Positions 1 to 7,581 of a DNA stretch of 64,000 nucleotides are shown here, piece by piece. A program made the translations under genes and the position numbers. Source of the DNA: Alteromonas oceanisediminis. GTDB lineage: Bacteria > Pseudomonadota > Gammaproteobacteria > Enterobacterales > Alteromonadaceae. The DNA lies in NCBI RefSeq assembly GCF_018474025.1, contig NZ_JAHCTA010000001.1, positions 434,001 to 498,000 on the forward strand. Direction: 5' to 3'. The notes beneath the pieces were generated by a model. That model had not been told where the DNA came from, searched no databases, and worked only from the letters and a program-made list of their open reading frames with translations. Within the stretch, counting starts at the first letter, position 1, and each line of letters starts with the position of its first letter.

Positions 1-323
1 TCATATCACACGATTTAGCGGTCGTGCAGCAACTTGCCGATACAGTCGTTGTGATGGAACACGGGGTCATTGTCGAGAAAGGCGCGACGACAGATATTTT
101 TGAAAATGCTCATCATCCCTACACACGAAGACTAATAGAAGCGTCACCCTATTTAGAGAAGTGCCACATTACTCAAGAATATAAACTGACAACCCGTCGA
201 ATAAGCAATAAAACACCGAAGGCTCTCAATTTTTGTGAAACCTTAGAATTCGACGATGAAGAAACTGTTTTTCATCAAGTGAACCAACACCACAGTGTGC
301 TTATTAAGGCCATAAGGACTTAG
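1..323 (+). CDS. ABC transporter ATP-binding protein, oligopeptide/dipeptide type, C-terminal end (5' truncated by window)
   Basis: The open frame enters from before base 1 and ends in TAG at 321-323. It begins ISHDLAVVQQLAD, the switch region with the H-loop histidine of ABC ATPases. The HHPYTRRLIEAS segment that follows is typical of the C-terminal extension of OppD/OppF/DppD/DppF proteins that import peptides and related small molecules. Walker A, the signature motif and Walker B lie outside the window. The stop is 2 bases before the next gene's ATG, so it is almost certainly cotranscribed with the aldehyde dehydrogenase, and the transporter probably feeds that pathway. A peptide-type binding protein at 10645-12219 could be its periplasmic partner, which is inference. 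Confidence 0.85.
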   Translation, partial: ISHDLAVVQQLADTVVVMEHGVIVEKGATTDIFENAHHPYTRRLIEASPYLEKCHITQEYKLTTRRISNKTPKALNFCETLEFDDEETVFHQVNQHHSVLIKAIRT

Positions 324-325
324 CA

Positions 326-1807
326 ATGACTGAACAGACAACTGCCACACTATTTATAGATAATAAATGGTGTTGCGCATCCGATGGAGACTTTATCTCA
401 GTAGTAAATCCGGTTACCGAGCAGACAATTGCTCATGTTTCTAGTGCTACTAAGGAAGATGTGAATAAAGCGGTAGATAGCGCCGATAAAGCGTTGAAAT
501 CGGATTGGTATCACACTAACGCAAATGAACGAGCCGAAATATTGGAAGCTATCGCTAATGGCATCGAAGCCAATATCACAATGCTTAGTGAGTTAGAGAC
601 CAAAAGCAACGGTAAGCCATTGGCCGAATCTGTTTGGGACATAGAAGATGCAGCTGGCTGCTTTCGATATTATGCAAAATTAGCGAGAGGATTAGATGAT
701 CGACAGGGCAAGTCTGTAACGTTACCAGATATTAATTTTAAATGCAGATTATTTTATGAACCTATTGGCGTTTGCGCCCTTATTATTCCGTGGAATTTCC
801 CCTTGCTCATGGCCGCATGGAAAGTAGCACCGGCATTGGCAGCCGGATGCACTATGGTACTAAAACCTTCCGAATTTACGCCTTTAACTGCAATTGAGCT
901 TTGTAACATAATTAAGGACGCGGGTGTGCCTAGCGGTGTTGTCAATTTAATCACTGGTTTTGGACATACCGCAGGCCAAGCGCTGGTAGAAGCAAAAAAA
1001 ATTAGAAAAATTGCATTTACCGGTAGCGATGCCACTGGCGCAACCGTAATGAAAAGTGCAGCCGTTGATATCAAAAATGTCGCCTTAGAATTAGGTGGCA
1101 AGTCCCCTATTCTGATTTTTGACGACGTTGATGTAGACAAAGCAGTCGAATGGATAATGTTTGGCATTTTTTGGAATAAGGGTGAGGTGTGTAGTGCTAC
1201 ATCGAGATTAATCGTGCACGAGCGAATAAAAGAGCGCTTGTTTGACAAGCTTGCAGTGCGAGCAAATAGTATAGCAATAGGCGATGGCATGCACAAAAGC
1301 GTAAAACTCGGTCCGCTTGTTTCAAAAGTTCAATACAAAAAGGTGACTGCGATGGTAAGGGAGGCAATAGATCAAGGCGCTACATTAATATTCGGTGGGA
1401 AGAGACCCAAGCATCTGGAAAAAGGTTACTTTTTTGAGCCGACACTTTTAGTTGATGAGAAACGATCATCATGCGCGTGGACAAAAGAAATTTTTGGACC
1501 GGTGCTTACTGCATGCACTTTTTCGACAGAAGAAGAAGCTGTGCGTATTGCGAATGATTCAGAGTTTGGTCTAGGTGCTGCAGTATTGAGCCAAGACCCT
1601 GATTTATGCCAACGTGTGGCGGGACAGATTGAGAGCGGAATTGTTTGGATAAATTGCTCACAACCAACCTTTACAGAGGCACCGTGGGGAGGAGTGAAAC
1701 GCAGCGGTATTGGACGCGAACTAGCCGAAAACGGGCTGGAAAACTTTCTAGAAACTAAACAGGTTACCGAATACGTAGGCGATGATGATTGGGACTGGTA
1801 CAAATAA
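326..1807 (+). CDS. NAD(P)-dependent aldehyde dehydrogenase, betaine-aldehyde/aminoaldehyde dehydrogenase type
   Basis: This 493-residue protein has the full length of the ALDH superfamily and should oxidise an aldehyde to its acid in the cytoplasm. The substrate-site motif IIPWNFPLLMAAWK, the catalytic-base motif ALELGGKSP (Glu255) and the nucleophile motif GEVCSATSRL (Cys289) are all present. The FWNKGEVCSATSRL-type surroundings of the cysteine and the WDWYK end resemble betaine-aldehyde and omega-aminoaldehyde dehydrogenases, including plant BADH/AMADH. It starts 2 bases after the ABC ATPase gene and ends 5 bases from the convergent LysR gene. With the aminotransferase and semialdehyde dehydrogenase downstream, a likely job is aminoaldehyde (e.g. 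3-aminopropanal) to beta-amino acid. The family is certain; the substrate is inferred. Confidence 0.9.
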   Translation: MTEQTTATLFIDNKWCCASDGDFISVVNPVTEQTIAHVSSATKEDVNKAVDSADKALKSDWYHTNANERAEILEAIANGIEANITMLSELETKSNGKPLAESVWDIEDAAGCFRYYAKLARGLDDRQGKSVTLPDINFKCRLFYEPIGVCALIIPWNFPLLMAAWKVAPALAAGCTMVLKPSEFTPLTAIELCNIIKDAGVPSGVVNLITGFGHTAGQALVEAKKIRKIAFTGSDATGATVMKSAAVDIKNVALELGGKSPILIFDDVDVDKAVEWIMFGIFWNKGEVCSATSRLIVHERIKERLFDKLAVRANSIAIGDGMHKSVKLGPLVSKVQYKKVTAMVREAIDQGATLIFGGKRPKHLEKGYFFEPTLLVDEKRSSCAWTKEIFGPVLTACTFSTEEEAVRIANDSEFGLGAAVLSQDPDLCQRVAGQIESGIVWINCSQPTFTEAPWGGVKRSGIGRELAENGLENFLETKQVTEYVGDDDWDWYK

Positions 1808-1812
1808 CTCGC

Positions 1813-2715
1813 TTAGTGACTATCAATAAGACATTTTTTAAGAATTGACGCTGGGCGATTAAGTTTCTTAGAATTTTTGTGAATGAGCTTAAATGAGCAA
1901 TCATAAGTAAATCGTTGATTTTCTATCTTTATTAACTTTTTTTCAGCAACGAAATTCGCCGCATAGTGGTCCGGTAAAAATCCAATGTATTTCCCAGTCA
2001 AAATCATTATAGCTACTGCTTCTTGATCGCTAGCTACAGCCGAAGATATCAAATTTAAAGTTTGGCTAATCGCCATATTCGGCGAGTAGTAACCTAAACC
2101 TACATAGGGTATTGCCATTAAAGCCTGCTCGTCAGTCCCTTCTAAATGTAAATTTGGACTTCTATACAAGGACATATGCTCATCAAAGAGCGGACAGTAC
2201 TCTATGCCAGAAACTTGCTTTATTGTCGGCACGATCCCAAGATGTAAGTGCTCATTGACTATGTTTGTCTCAATACTGTTTAAGGGCTCAACCATCAATT
2301 CTAGTTTTACCTCAGGGGCTAGCGTAGTGAAGCGCTCAAGTGCCTCAATCAGGTTCGCATTTGGATTTGAAAGGATCTTATCGAAAAGGCCCACTCTTAT
2401 CGTACCGGAAATCGACTCATGTAATTCATTGATGCTCAATTTGAAGTTGTCGATAGCGCCGTTCAATTTGGTGATCGCCTGATAAACTGAGACACCCTCA
2501 TCAGTCAGTCTAAAGCCACCTCTACCTCTCACACAAAGCACAAGATTAAGTCGTTGTTCTAAATCACCAATGTATTTTGAAATAGTTGAACAACTGATGT
2601 TTAGTTTTGCTTCTGCCGCACTTAGTCCTTTTGCATCTGCCACTATTTTAAAAATTTTTAACAAACGCAAGTCTGCATCTGAAAATTGACCTAAAAATGC
2701 TTTGCTTTTCGCCAT
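1813..2715 (-). CDS. LysR-family transcriptional regulator
   Basis: This is a 300-residue LysR-type regulator. The N-terminal winged helix-turn-helix spans about residues 10-70 (LRLLKIFKIVADAKGLSAAE, then ISCSTISKYIGDLEQRL), followed by a type-2 periplasmic-binding-like effector domain. An upstream in-frame start at 2877 would run into the divergent aminotransferase gene. The ATG at 2715 has a good AAGGA ribosome site and gives the usual family length, so it was chosen. Divergent transcription from the aminotransferase across a 144-base gap is the classic layout for a LysR protein controlling its neighbour, so it probably regulates the aminotransferase-semialdehyde dehydrogenase-cupin operon. 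Its inducer is unknown. Confidence 0.88.
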   Translation of the reverse strand: MAKSKAFLGQFSDADLRLLKIFKIVADAKGLSAAEAKLNISCSTISKYIGDLEQRLNLVLCVRGRGGFRLTDEGVSVYQAITKLNGAIDNFKLSINELHESISGTIRVGLFDKILSNPNANLIEALERFTTLAPEVKLELMVEPLNSIETNIVNEHLHLGIVPTIKQVSGIEYCPLFDEHMSLYRSPNLHLEGTDEQALMAIPYVGLGYYSPNMAISQTLNLISSAVASDQEAVAIMILTGKYIGFLPDHYAANFVAEKKLIKIENQRFTYDCSFKLIHKNSKKLNRPASILKKCLIDSH

Positions 2716-2790
2716 ATGCGCGATCCTTTTAAACTTTTCTAGCGCCAAACAGGTCCCAACTTTACTTTCATTTATCTCAAAGTAAACCTG

Positions 2791-2802
2791 TATATTAATA
2801 TA
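2791..2802. promoter_or_regulatory. Candidate LysR operator: A+T-rich palindrome in a divergent promoter
   Basis: TATATTAATATA is a perfect 12-base palindrome near the middle of the gap between the LysR start (2715) and the aminotransferase start (2860). LysR proteins usually bind T-N11-A dyads in such gaps. This one has ten, not eleven, bases between its outer T and A, and simple A+T richness could also produce it. Confidence 0.3.
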
Positions 2803-2859
2803 TTTATTAAAGTTAATGCTTACTGGATAATCAACATGTATTTTCTTATTGGAGAACGC

Positions 2860-4179
2860 ATGAGCATCATCAGCCAATCACAGCTTGAAGCGCACTGGAT
2901 GCCCTTTTCAGGCAATCGTCAATTTAATAAATCACCTCGCATTTTTTCCAAAGCAAAAGGGGCGTATTATTACGATGATAAGGGAAACAAGATATTTGAC
3001 GCCTTGTCAGGTTTGTGGACTTGTGGCCTAGGTCACAACGTCGATGAAATCAATCAAGCTGTGTACAAGCAGATCAAAACGCTTGACTACAGTCCAGCTT
3101 TTCAATTCGGTCACGAAAAGTCATTTCAACTAGCTGAGAAAGTGCTGGCCTATATGCCTGAGGGATTTACGCGTGTTTTTTTCACAGGTTCCGGCTCCGA
3201 ATCTGCCGATACCGCGATGAAAATTGCGCGCGCATATTGGCGCAAAAAAGGCATGTCTTCAAAAACTGGTTTTATTGGCAGAGTAAAAGGCTATCACGGC
3301 GTCAATTTTGGGGGCATAGGCGTTGGCGGTATTCCGGCAAATCGCTCCATGTTTGGCGAGGGAGTTAGCGCAATTCACTTGTCGCAGACACAGATTTCTG
3401 GGAATGAGTTTTCTAAAGGCCTCCCTGAACAGGGGGCGCACATCGCAGAAGAACTGGAGCAAAAACTCTTGTTTTATGGCGCAGAAAATATAGCAGCATT
3501 GATTGTAGAGCCTATGTCAGGCTCTGCTGGCGTGTTGCCGCCACCTGTAGGCTATTTGAAGAGACTTGTAGATATTGCGAGAAAACACAATATTTTAGTG
3601 ATTTTTGATGAAGTGATATGTGCATTTGGCCGTTTAGGCAAAAAGACCGGTGCAGAATATTTTGATGTCTGTCCCGATATCATCACCATTGCCAAACAAT
3701 TGACAAATGGTGCCATTCCAATGGGTGGGGTAGTGGTAAAAGAGCATATTTATGAAGCTTTCATGGAAAATGCTGGGCCCGAATTTGCCGTTGAACTTCC
3801 ACACGGCTATACCTTCTCTGCACATCCTGTCGCTTGCGCAGCGGCATTAGCAAATTTTGAGGTATTGGAAAAGGAAAACCTAATTCCACGCGTCAATGAT
3901 CATGCTGCTTACTTTGAAAACGCTATTCATAGTCTGAAAGGGCTCCCTTTCGTAACTGACATCCGTAATTTGGGCTTTGCCGCTGGTTTGACAATTGAGC
4001 ACAGAGCTAGCCATCCAATGGCGAGAACCTTTGATATTGGCATGTCGATGCTGGAAAAAGGTTTTTATGTTCGGTACGCCAACGACACCATTCAGATTGG
4101 CCTGCCTTTTATCACGACACGAGCAGAAATTGATTCCCTTGCAAATGCTCTGTCCGACACAATCAAACAAATACAATAG
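2860..4179 (+). CDS. Class III aminotransferase, omega-amino-acid (beta-alanine):pyruvate type
   Basis: This is a 439-residue PLP-dependent fold-type I enzyme. The N-terminus HWMPFSGNRQF and the FDALSGLWTCGLGH region are characteristic of omega-amino-acid:pyruvate transaminases. FDEVICAFGRLGK carries the PLP-ring aspartate (Asp250), and the Schiff-base lysine is Lys279 in TIAKQLTNG. Known members convert beta-alanine, 3-aminoisobutyrate or amines plus pyruvate to a semialdehyde or ketone plus alanine. An earlier in-frame ATG at 2836 lacks a ribosome site, whereas the ATG at 2860 follows GGAG. Ten bases separate it from the (methyl)malonate-semialdehyde dehydrogenase, which would consume exactly the product expected from beta-alanine or 3-aminoisobutyrate. 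The family is firm; the exact amino donor is open. Confidence 0.88.
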   Translation: MSIISQSQLEAHWMPFSGNRQFNKSPRIFSKAKGAYYYDDKGNKIFDALSGLWTCGLGHNVDEINQAVYKQIKTLDYSPAFQFGHEKSFQLAEKVLAYMPEGFTRVFFTGSGSESADTAMKIARAYWRKKGMSSKTGFIGRVKGYHGVNFGGIGVGGIPANRSMFGEGVSAIHLSQTQISGNEFSKGLPEQGAHIAEELEQKLLFYGAENIAALIVEPMSGSAGVLPPPVGYLKRLVDIARKHNILVIFDEVICAFGRLGKKTGAEYFDVCPDIITIAKQLTNGAIPMGGVVVKEHIYEAFMENAGPEFAVELPHGYTFSAHPVACAAALANFEVLEKENLIPRVNDHAAYFENAIHSLKGLPFVTDIRNLGFAAGLTIEHRASHPMARTFDIGMSMLEKGFYVRYANDTIQIGLPFITTRAEIDSLANALSDTIKQIQ

Positions 4180-4189
4180 GTAAAATAAA

Positions 4190-5707
4190 ATGGACACTAT
4201 ACCGCATTTTGTTAACGGCGACGAATTGATGGCAAGCGACGTAGATAGAAACAGCAATTTTAATCACAGCGACGTTTTTAACCCGTCAATTGGTGCATCA
4301 ACCGCACGCGTTGTGCATGCCTCTGCAACACAGGTAGACCTATGTGTGTCGATGGCAGAACAAGCGTTTGAAAAATGGAAGAAAGTCTCTCTCGGTAAAA
4401 GAGCGGCCATCATGTTTACATTTAAATCGCTGGTTGAAGAGAATATCGACTACTTATGCCAACTGATTGGACAAGAGCATGGGAAAATTGCGCATGATGC
4501 CCTAGGTGAGGTCAAACGCGGCATTGAAAACATTGAGTTTGCTTGTAGTGCGCCTTTGGCTTTGAAAGGTGAGCATAATCGACAGGTAGGTAGTGGCATT
4601 GATGTATTTACCGAACCTCACCCGTTAGGCGTTGTAGCCGGTATTACGCCTTTTAATTTTCCTGCAATGGTGCCTTTGTGGATGTTTCCATTAGCCATTG
4701 TTTGTGGGAATTGTTTTATCTTAAAGCCGTCTGAGAAAGTCCCGTCAGCAGCTATATTTTTAGCAAAATTGCTAAAACAAGCTGGCCTTCCAGACGGCGT
4801 ATTCAATGTCATTCACGGAGGACGTGAAACCGTAGATGCAATTCTGCATCATCCGGCAATCAAGGCAGTCAGTTTCGTCGGCTCGACACCTGTTGCTAAA
4901 TCAATCTACAAAACGGCCACAGCCAACGGCAAGCGATGTCAAGCGCTTGGCGGTGCTAAAAATCATGCGGTGATTATGCCTGATGCGAATGTAAACTTTG
5001 TAAGCGATCAAATAATCGGTGCCGCCTTTGGCTCTTCTGGGGAGCGCTGCATGGCAATATCTGTTGCAGTATGTGTAGGTAAAAAGACAGCAGATGACTT
5101 TGTGAAAGCGTGTAAAGCAAAAATCGCGCATCTTAAAGTAGGGCCTTCATCGGAAAACAGCAACGATTTTGGTCCATTGATAACGAAGCAACATCTGCAA
5201 GCAGTGCAGGCGCATGTCGAAGAGGCAGAGCGTCAAGGCGCGAGCCTTGTTGTTGACGGTCGATACCCAAAAATTGCCGGAGAAGCAAAGGGCTTTTTTA
5301 TGGGAGCAACATTGATTGATCATGTAAATAAAGAGATGAAATGCTACCAAGAAGAAATTTTTGGACCTGTTTTATGTGTGTTGAGAGTAGATAATTTGAA
5401 GCAGGCTGTAGATCTGATAAATGCAAATCAATACGGTAACGGGGTTGCGATATTTACTACTAACGGCTTTGCTGCTCAGCGATTTAAGGAGCATATAGAG
5501 GTTGGAATGGTTGGCGTCAATGTACCCATTCCGGTACCAGTGGCTTATCACAGTTTTGGAGGCTGGAAAAATTCGCTGTTTGGTGATTTACACGCTTACG
5601 GTCCAGACGGCGTTAAATTCTATACACGACGCAAAACTATCACTCAGCGCTGGTCGGATAATGCTCAAGAGACTGGGCCTGCATTTGGTTTTCCAGCAAA
5701 CGATTGA
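4190..5707 (+). CDS. mmsA: CoA-acylating methylmalonate-semialdehyde dehydrogenase
   Basis: This 505-residue member of the ALDH superfamily belongs to the CoA-dependent MmsA branch. It has the substrate/cofactor motif GVVAGITPFNFPAMVP, and the nucleophile Cys287 lies in the branch-typical sequence GSSGERCMAIS. The C-terminal FYTRRKTITQRW is also characteristic. Enzymes of this branch convert methylmalonate semialdehyde to propionyl-CoA, or malonate semialdehyde to acetyl-CoA, with NAD+ and CoA. The gene lies 10 bases after the omega-aminotransferase and 21 bases before the cupin. In valine catabolism mmsA usually neighbours 3-hydroxyisobutyrate dehydrogenase; the pairing here with an aminotransferase points to beta-amino-acid breakdown. 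Confidence 0.9.
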   Translation: MDTIPHFVNGDELMASDVDRNSNFNHSDVFNPSIGASTARVVHASATQVDLCVSMAEQAFEKWKKVSLGKRAAIMFTFKSLVEENIDYLCQLIGQEHGKIAHDALGEVKRGIENIEFACSAPLALKGEHNRQVGSGIDVFTEPHPLGVVAGITPFNFPAMVPLWMFPLAIVCGNCFILKPSEKVPSAAIFLAKLLKQAGLPDGVFNVIHGGRETVDAILHHPAIKAVSFVGSTPVAKSIYKTATANGKRCQALGGAKNHAVIMPDANVNFVSDQIIGAAFGSSGERCMAISVAVCVGKKTADDFVKACKAKIAHLKVGPSSENSNDFGPLITKQHLQAVQAHVEEAERQGASLVVDGRYPKIAGEAKGFFMGATLIDHVNKEMKCYQEEIFGPVLCVLRVDNLKQAVDLINANQYGNGVAIFTTNGFAAQRFKEHIEVGMVGVNVPIPVPVAYHSFGGWKNSLFGDLHAYGPDGVKFYTRRKTITQRWSDNAQETGPAFGFPAND

Positions 5708-5728
5708 CAAAATACCTAAGGAATAAGC

Positions 5729-6097
5729 ATGCTCAATAAAATTGAAAAATTAGATTATTCAAACCTTTTTGTAAATAAAATGAAACCGATAGGACTGTCT
5801 TTTCCAGAACAGGTTATTAGCGGCGATCCACAGGAATCAGCGCTTAGCATACTGGATCTTGAGTCAAGCGCAGTGAGCCTCGGCGTATGGCGGTCAGAAG
5901 CGGGCCAAGTAAAATTTGATGCATATCCTGTGAGCGAGATATGCTGGATCGTTGATGGTGAGCTTAACTTACATTCCACAGATGACATTTATACCTTCTC
6001 CAAAGGCGATGTGTTTTTCATTCAAAAAGGCATTGAAGTGACGTGGACAATGTCAAAACCGCTGACGAAATACTATATCGAGTTACTGGAGTATTAA
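5729..6097 (+). CDS. Small cupin-domain protein (DUF861-like)
   Basis: This 122-residue protein is essentially one cupin barrel. Residues about 45-115 hold the two cupin motifs, GVWRSEAGQVKFDAYPVSEI with CWIVDGELNL, then YTFSKGDVFFIQKGIEVTW. This resembles the Cupin_3/DUF861 group found near ethanolamine, polyamine and amino-acid catabolic genes. Classic metal-binding histidines are scarce, so it may bind ligand or metal weakly, or be regulatory. An AAGGA site precedes the ATG, and it is the last gene of the aminotransferase-mmsA unit. The specific function is not known. Confidence 0.7.
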   Translation: MLNKIEKLDYSNLFVNKMKPIGLSFPEQVISGDPQESALSILDLESSAVSLGVWRSEAGQVKFDAYPVSEICWIVDGELNLHSTDDIYTFSKGDVFFIQKGIEVTWTMSKPLTKYYIELLEY

Positions 6098-6157
6098 GTG
6101 AACGATAATATCTTTTTCGCACAAGCACTAAAAATTGAATAGGGAGCGATAGTCTTT

Positions 6158-7471
6158 GTGAAAATTGGAGCGAGAATAGGGATGTGTTTGGGCTTGCTTA
6201 TGGTTTTTAATGTGGGTAAGACAAATGAGCAAGCCAATATAATAGAGCAGCTTCAAGCACTTAAAGCACAACAAGAGGCGTTAAATAAAAAAATAGCGAC
6301 TTTAGAAGCAGCGATTGCAAAGATACAAAAAAGTGATACGTCTATTGAAGCTACTGTCATCGGCAACCAAAATGACGCTGTTTCTAATGAGCATAAACGC
6401 TCATCAGAAACAGAAGCGCCGTCTAACAGCGAGTCTTCAATAGTGGCAAAATTAGAAGCCTTAGATCCTAGTGTTTTTGGTGATGCTCGCATTCGCTATG
6501 AATATAACTCGCCATTGCCTGGCGAATCTGCCAGAGAAAGAGGAGTAATAAGAGGACGATTAGGCGCGACTATCACCCCTTTTAATCAGTTAACTATTGG
6601 TGCTCGTTTGGTGGGTGGAGACCGGGATGACCCAAACACTAGTGATATCACCTTAGGTTCGTTTGACGACGATTTAGATTTGGGCATCGACCAGCTCTAT
6701 GGTCAATATGCATTAGGGCCGACTAGTTTATTTTTTGGTAAGTTTCCGCAAATTTTTAGCGGTACAGATATGATTTGGGATGGCGATATTCCTCTGCAGG
6801 GGCTTGGTGGACAATACCGGCAAGCCATAAATACAGATTGGCATATATATCTTAATGCGACACATTTTTTAATTGATGAAAATGCACGCGGCAGCGATAG
6901 TTCAATGAATGGGCTTCAAATTGGCGCGGAATATAACTCCGAAAACCTTTCCTTGATAAGTCATCTATCACGTTATAACTATGCGCTCACATTTCTAGAC
7001 TCAGCTGACGAGGGTGATTTTAGAACAAATGCCTTAAAGCCTGATGGTAGTTATTTAAGTAATTTTGACGTCATTGATGTTTACATGGATGTAGCTTACA
7101 CATCAATGGAGTACTTCAATCAAGCAGGCCTGCGTCTGCATTTGGTGAAAAATATTGATGCAAATATTCAAGGTGACTCAGGCTGGCGCGTAGAGCTATA
7201 TTTGGGCCAGATAGATAACACTCAGGCTTGGTCGCTGCTCTACTCTGTATCAGCATTAGAGCAGGATGCAGTGCTAGCAGCATTTTCTAATGATAATATC
7301 CCGATCGCGACGAACTACAAGAACCATAGTTTAGTATTTCAATGGATTCTTGCACCAAGCTTGCTATTCGACTTCACGGCGTATCGCTTTAAAGTACTCG
7401 ACGCAATGCCAGGTATGCCATTGATTAATTATGAAAACAGGCTTCGGTTAAATTTGTCCTATAGCTTCTAA
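6158..7471 (+). CDS. Putative outer-membrane porin with periplasmic coiled-coil N-terminus
   Basis: The 437-residue product starts with a short hydrophobic signal-like segment (about residues 5-20). A heptad-rich coiled coil follows at about residues 27-60 (QANIIEQLQALKAQQEALNKK onward), then a long beta-rich domain with alternating amphipathic strands that ends in Phe (NLSYSF), the usual C-terminal signature of beta-barrel outer-membrane proteins. The GTG at 6158, 11 bases after AGGGAG, was chosen as start. A later ATG at 6182 would shorten the signal peptide. It follows the cupin gene by 60 bases and may share its transcript. Substrate import for the adjacent catabolic genes is a reasonable inference; the exact porin family was not identified. 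Confidence 0.65.
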   Translation: MKIGARIGMCLGLLMVFNVGKTNEQANIIEQLQALKAQQEALNKKIATLEAAIAKIQKSDTSIEATVIGNQNDAVSNEHKRSSETEAPSNSESSIVAKLEALDPSVFGDARIRYEYNSPLPGESARERGVIRGRLGATITPFNQLTIGARLVGGDRDDPNTSDITLGSFDDDLDLGIDQLYGQYALGPTSLFFGKFPQIFSGTDMIWDGDIPLQGLGGQYRQAINTDWHIYLNATHFLIDENARGSDSSMNGLQIGAEYNSENLSLISHLSRYNYALTFLDSADEGDFRTNALKPDGSYLSNFDVIDVYMDVAYTSMEYFNQAGLRLHLVKNIDANIQGDSGWRVELYLGQIDNTQAWSLLYSVSALEQDAVLAAFSNDNIPIATNYKNHSLVFQWILAPSLLFDFTAYRFKVLDAMPGMPLINYENRLRLNLSYSF

Positions 7472-7581
7472 TACTCATCTTACCTTTTAGAGTTCCTGAA
7501 TTGATTAATGAGGTCTTGTTTTTATTGGAATGGAAATAACGGCTTATATTGTCAACTAACCAACTTTGAGCGTTAATTTAT

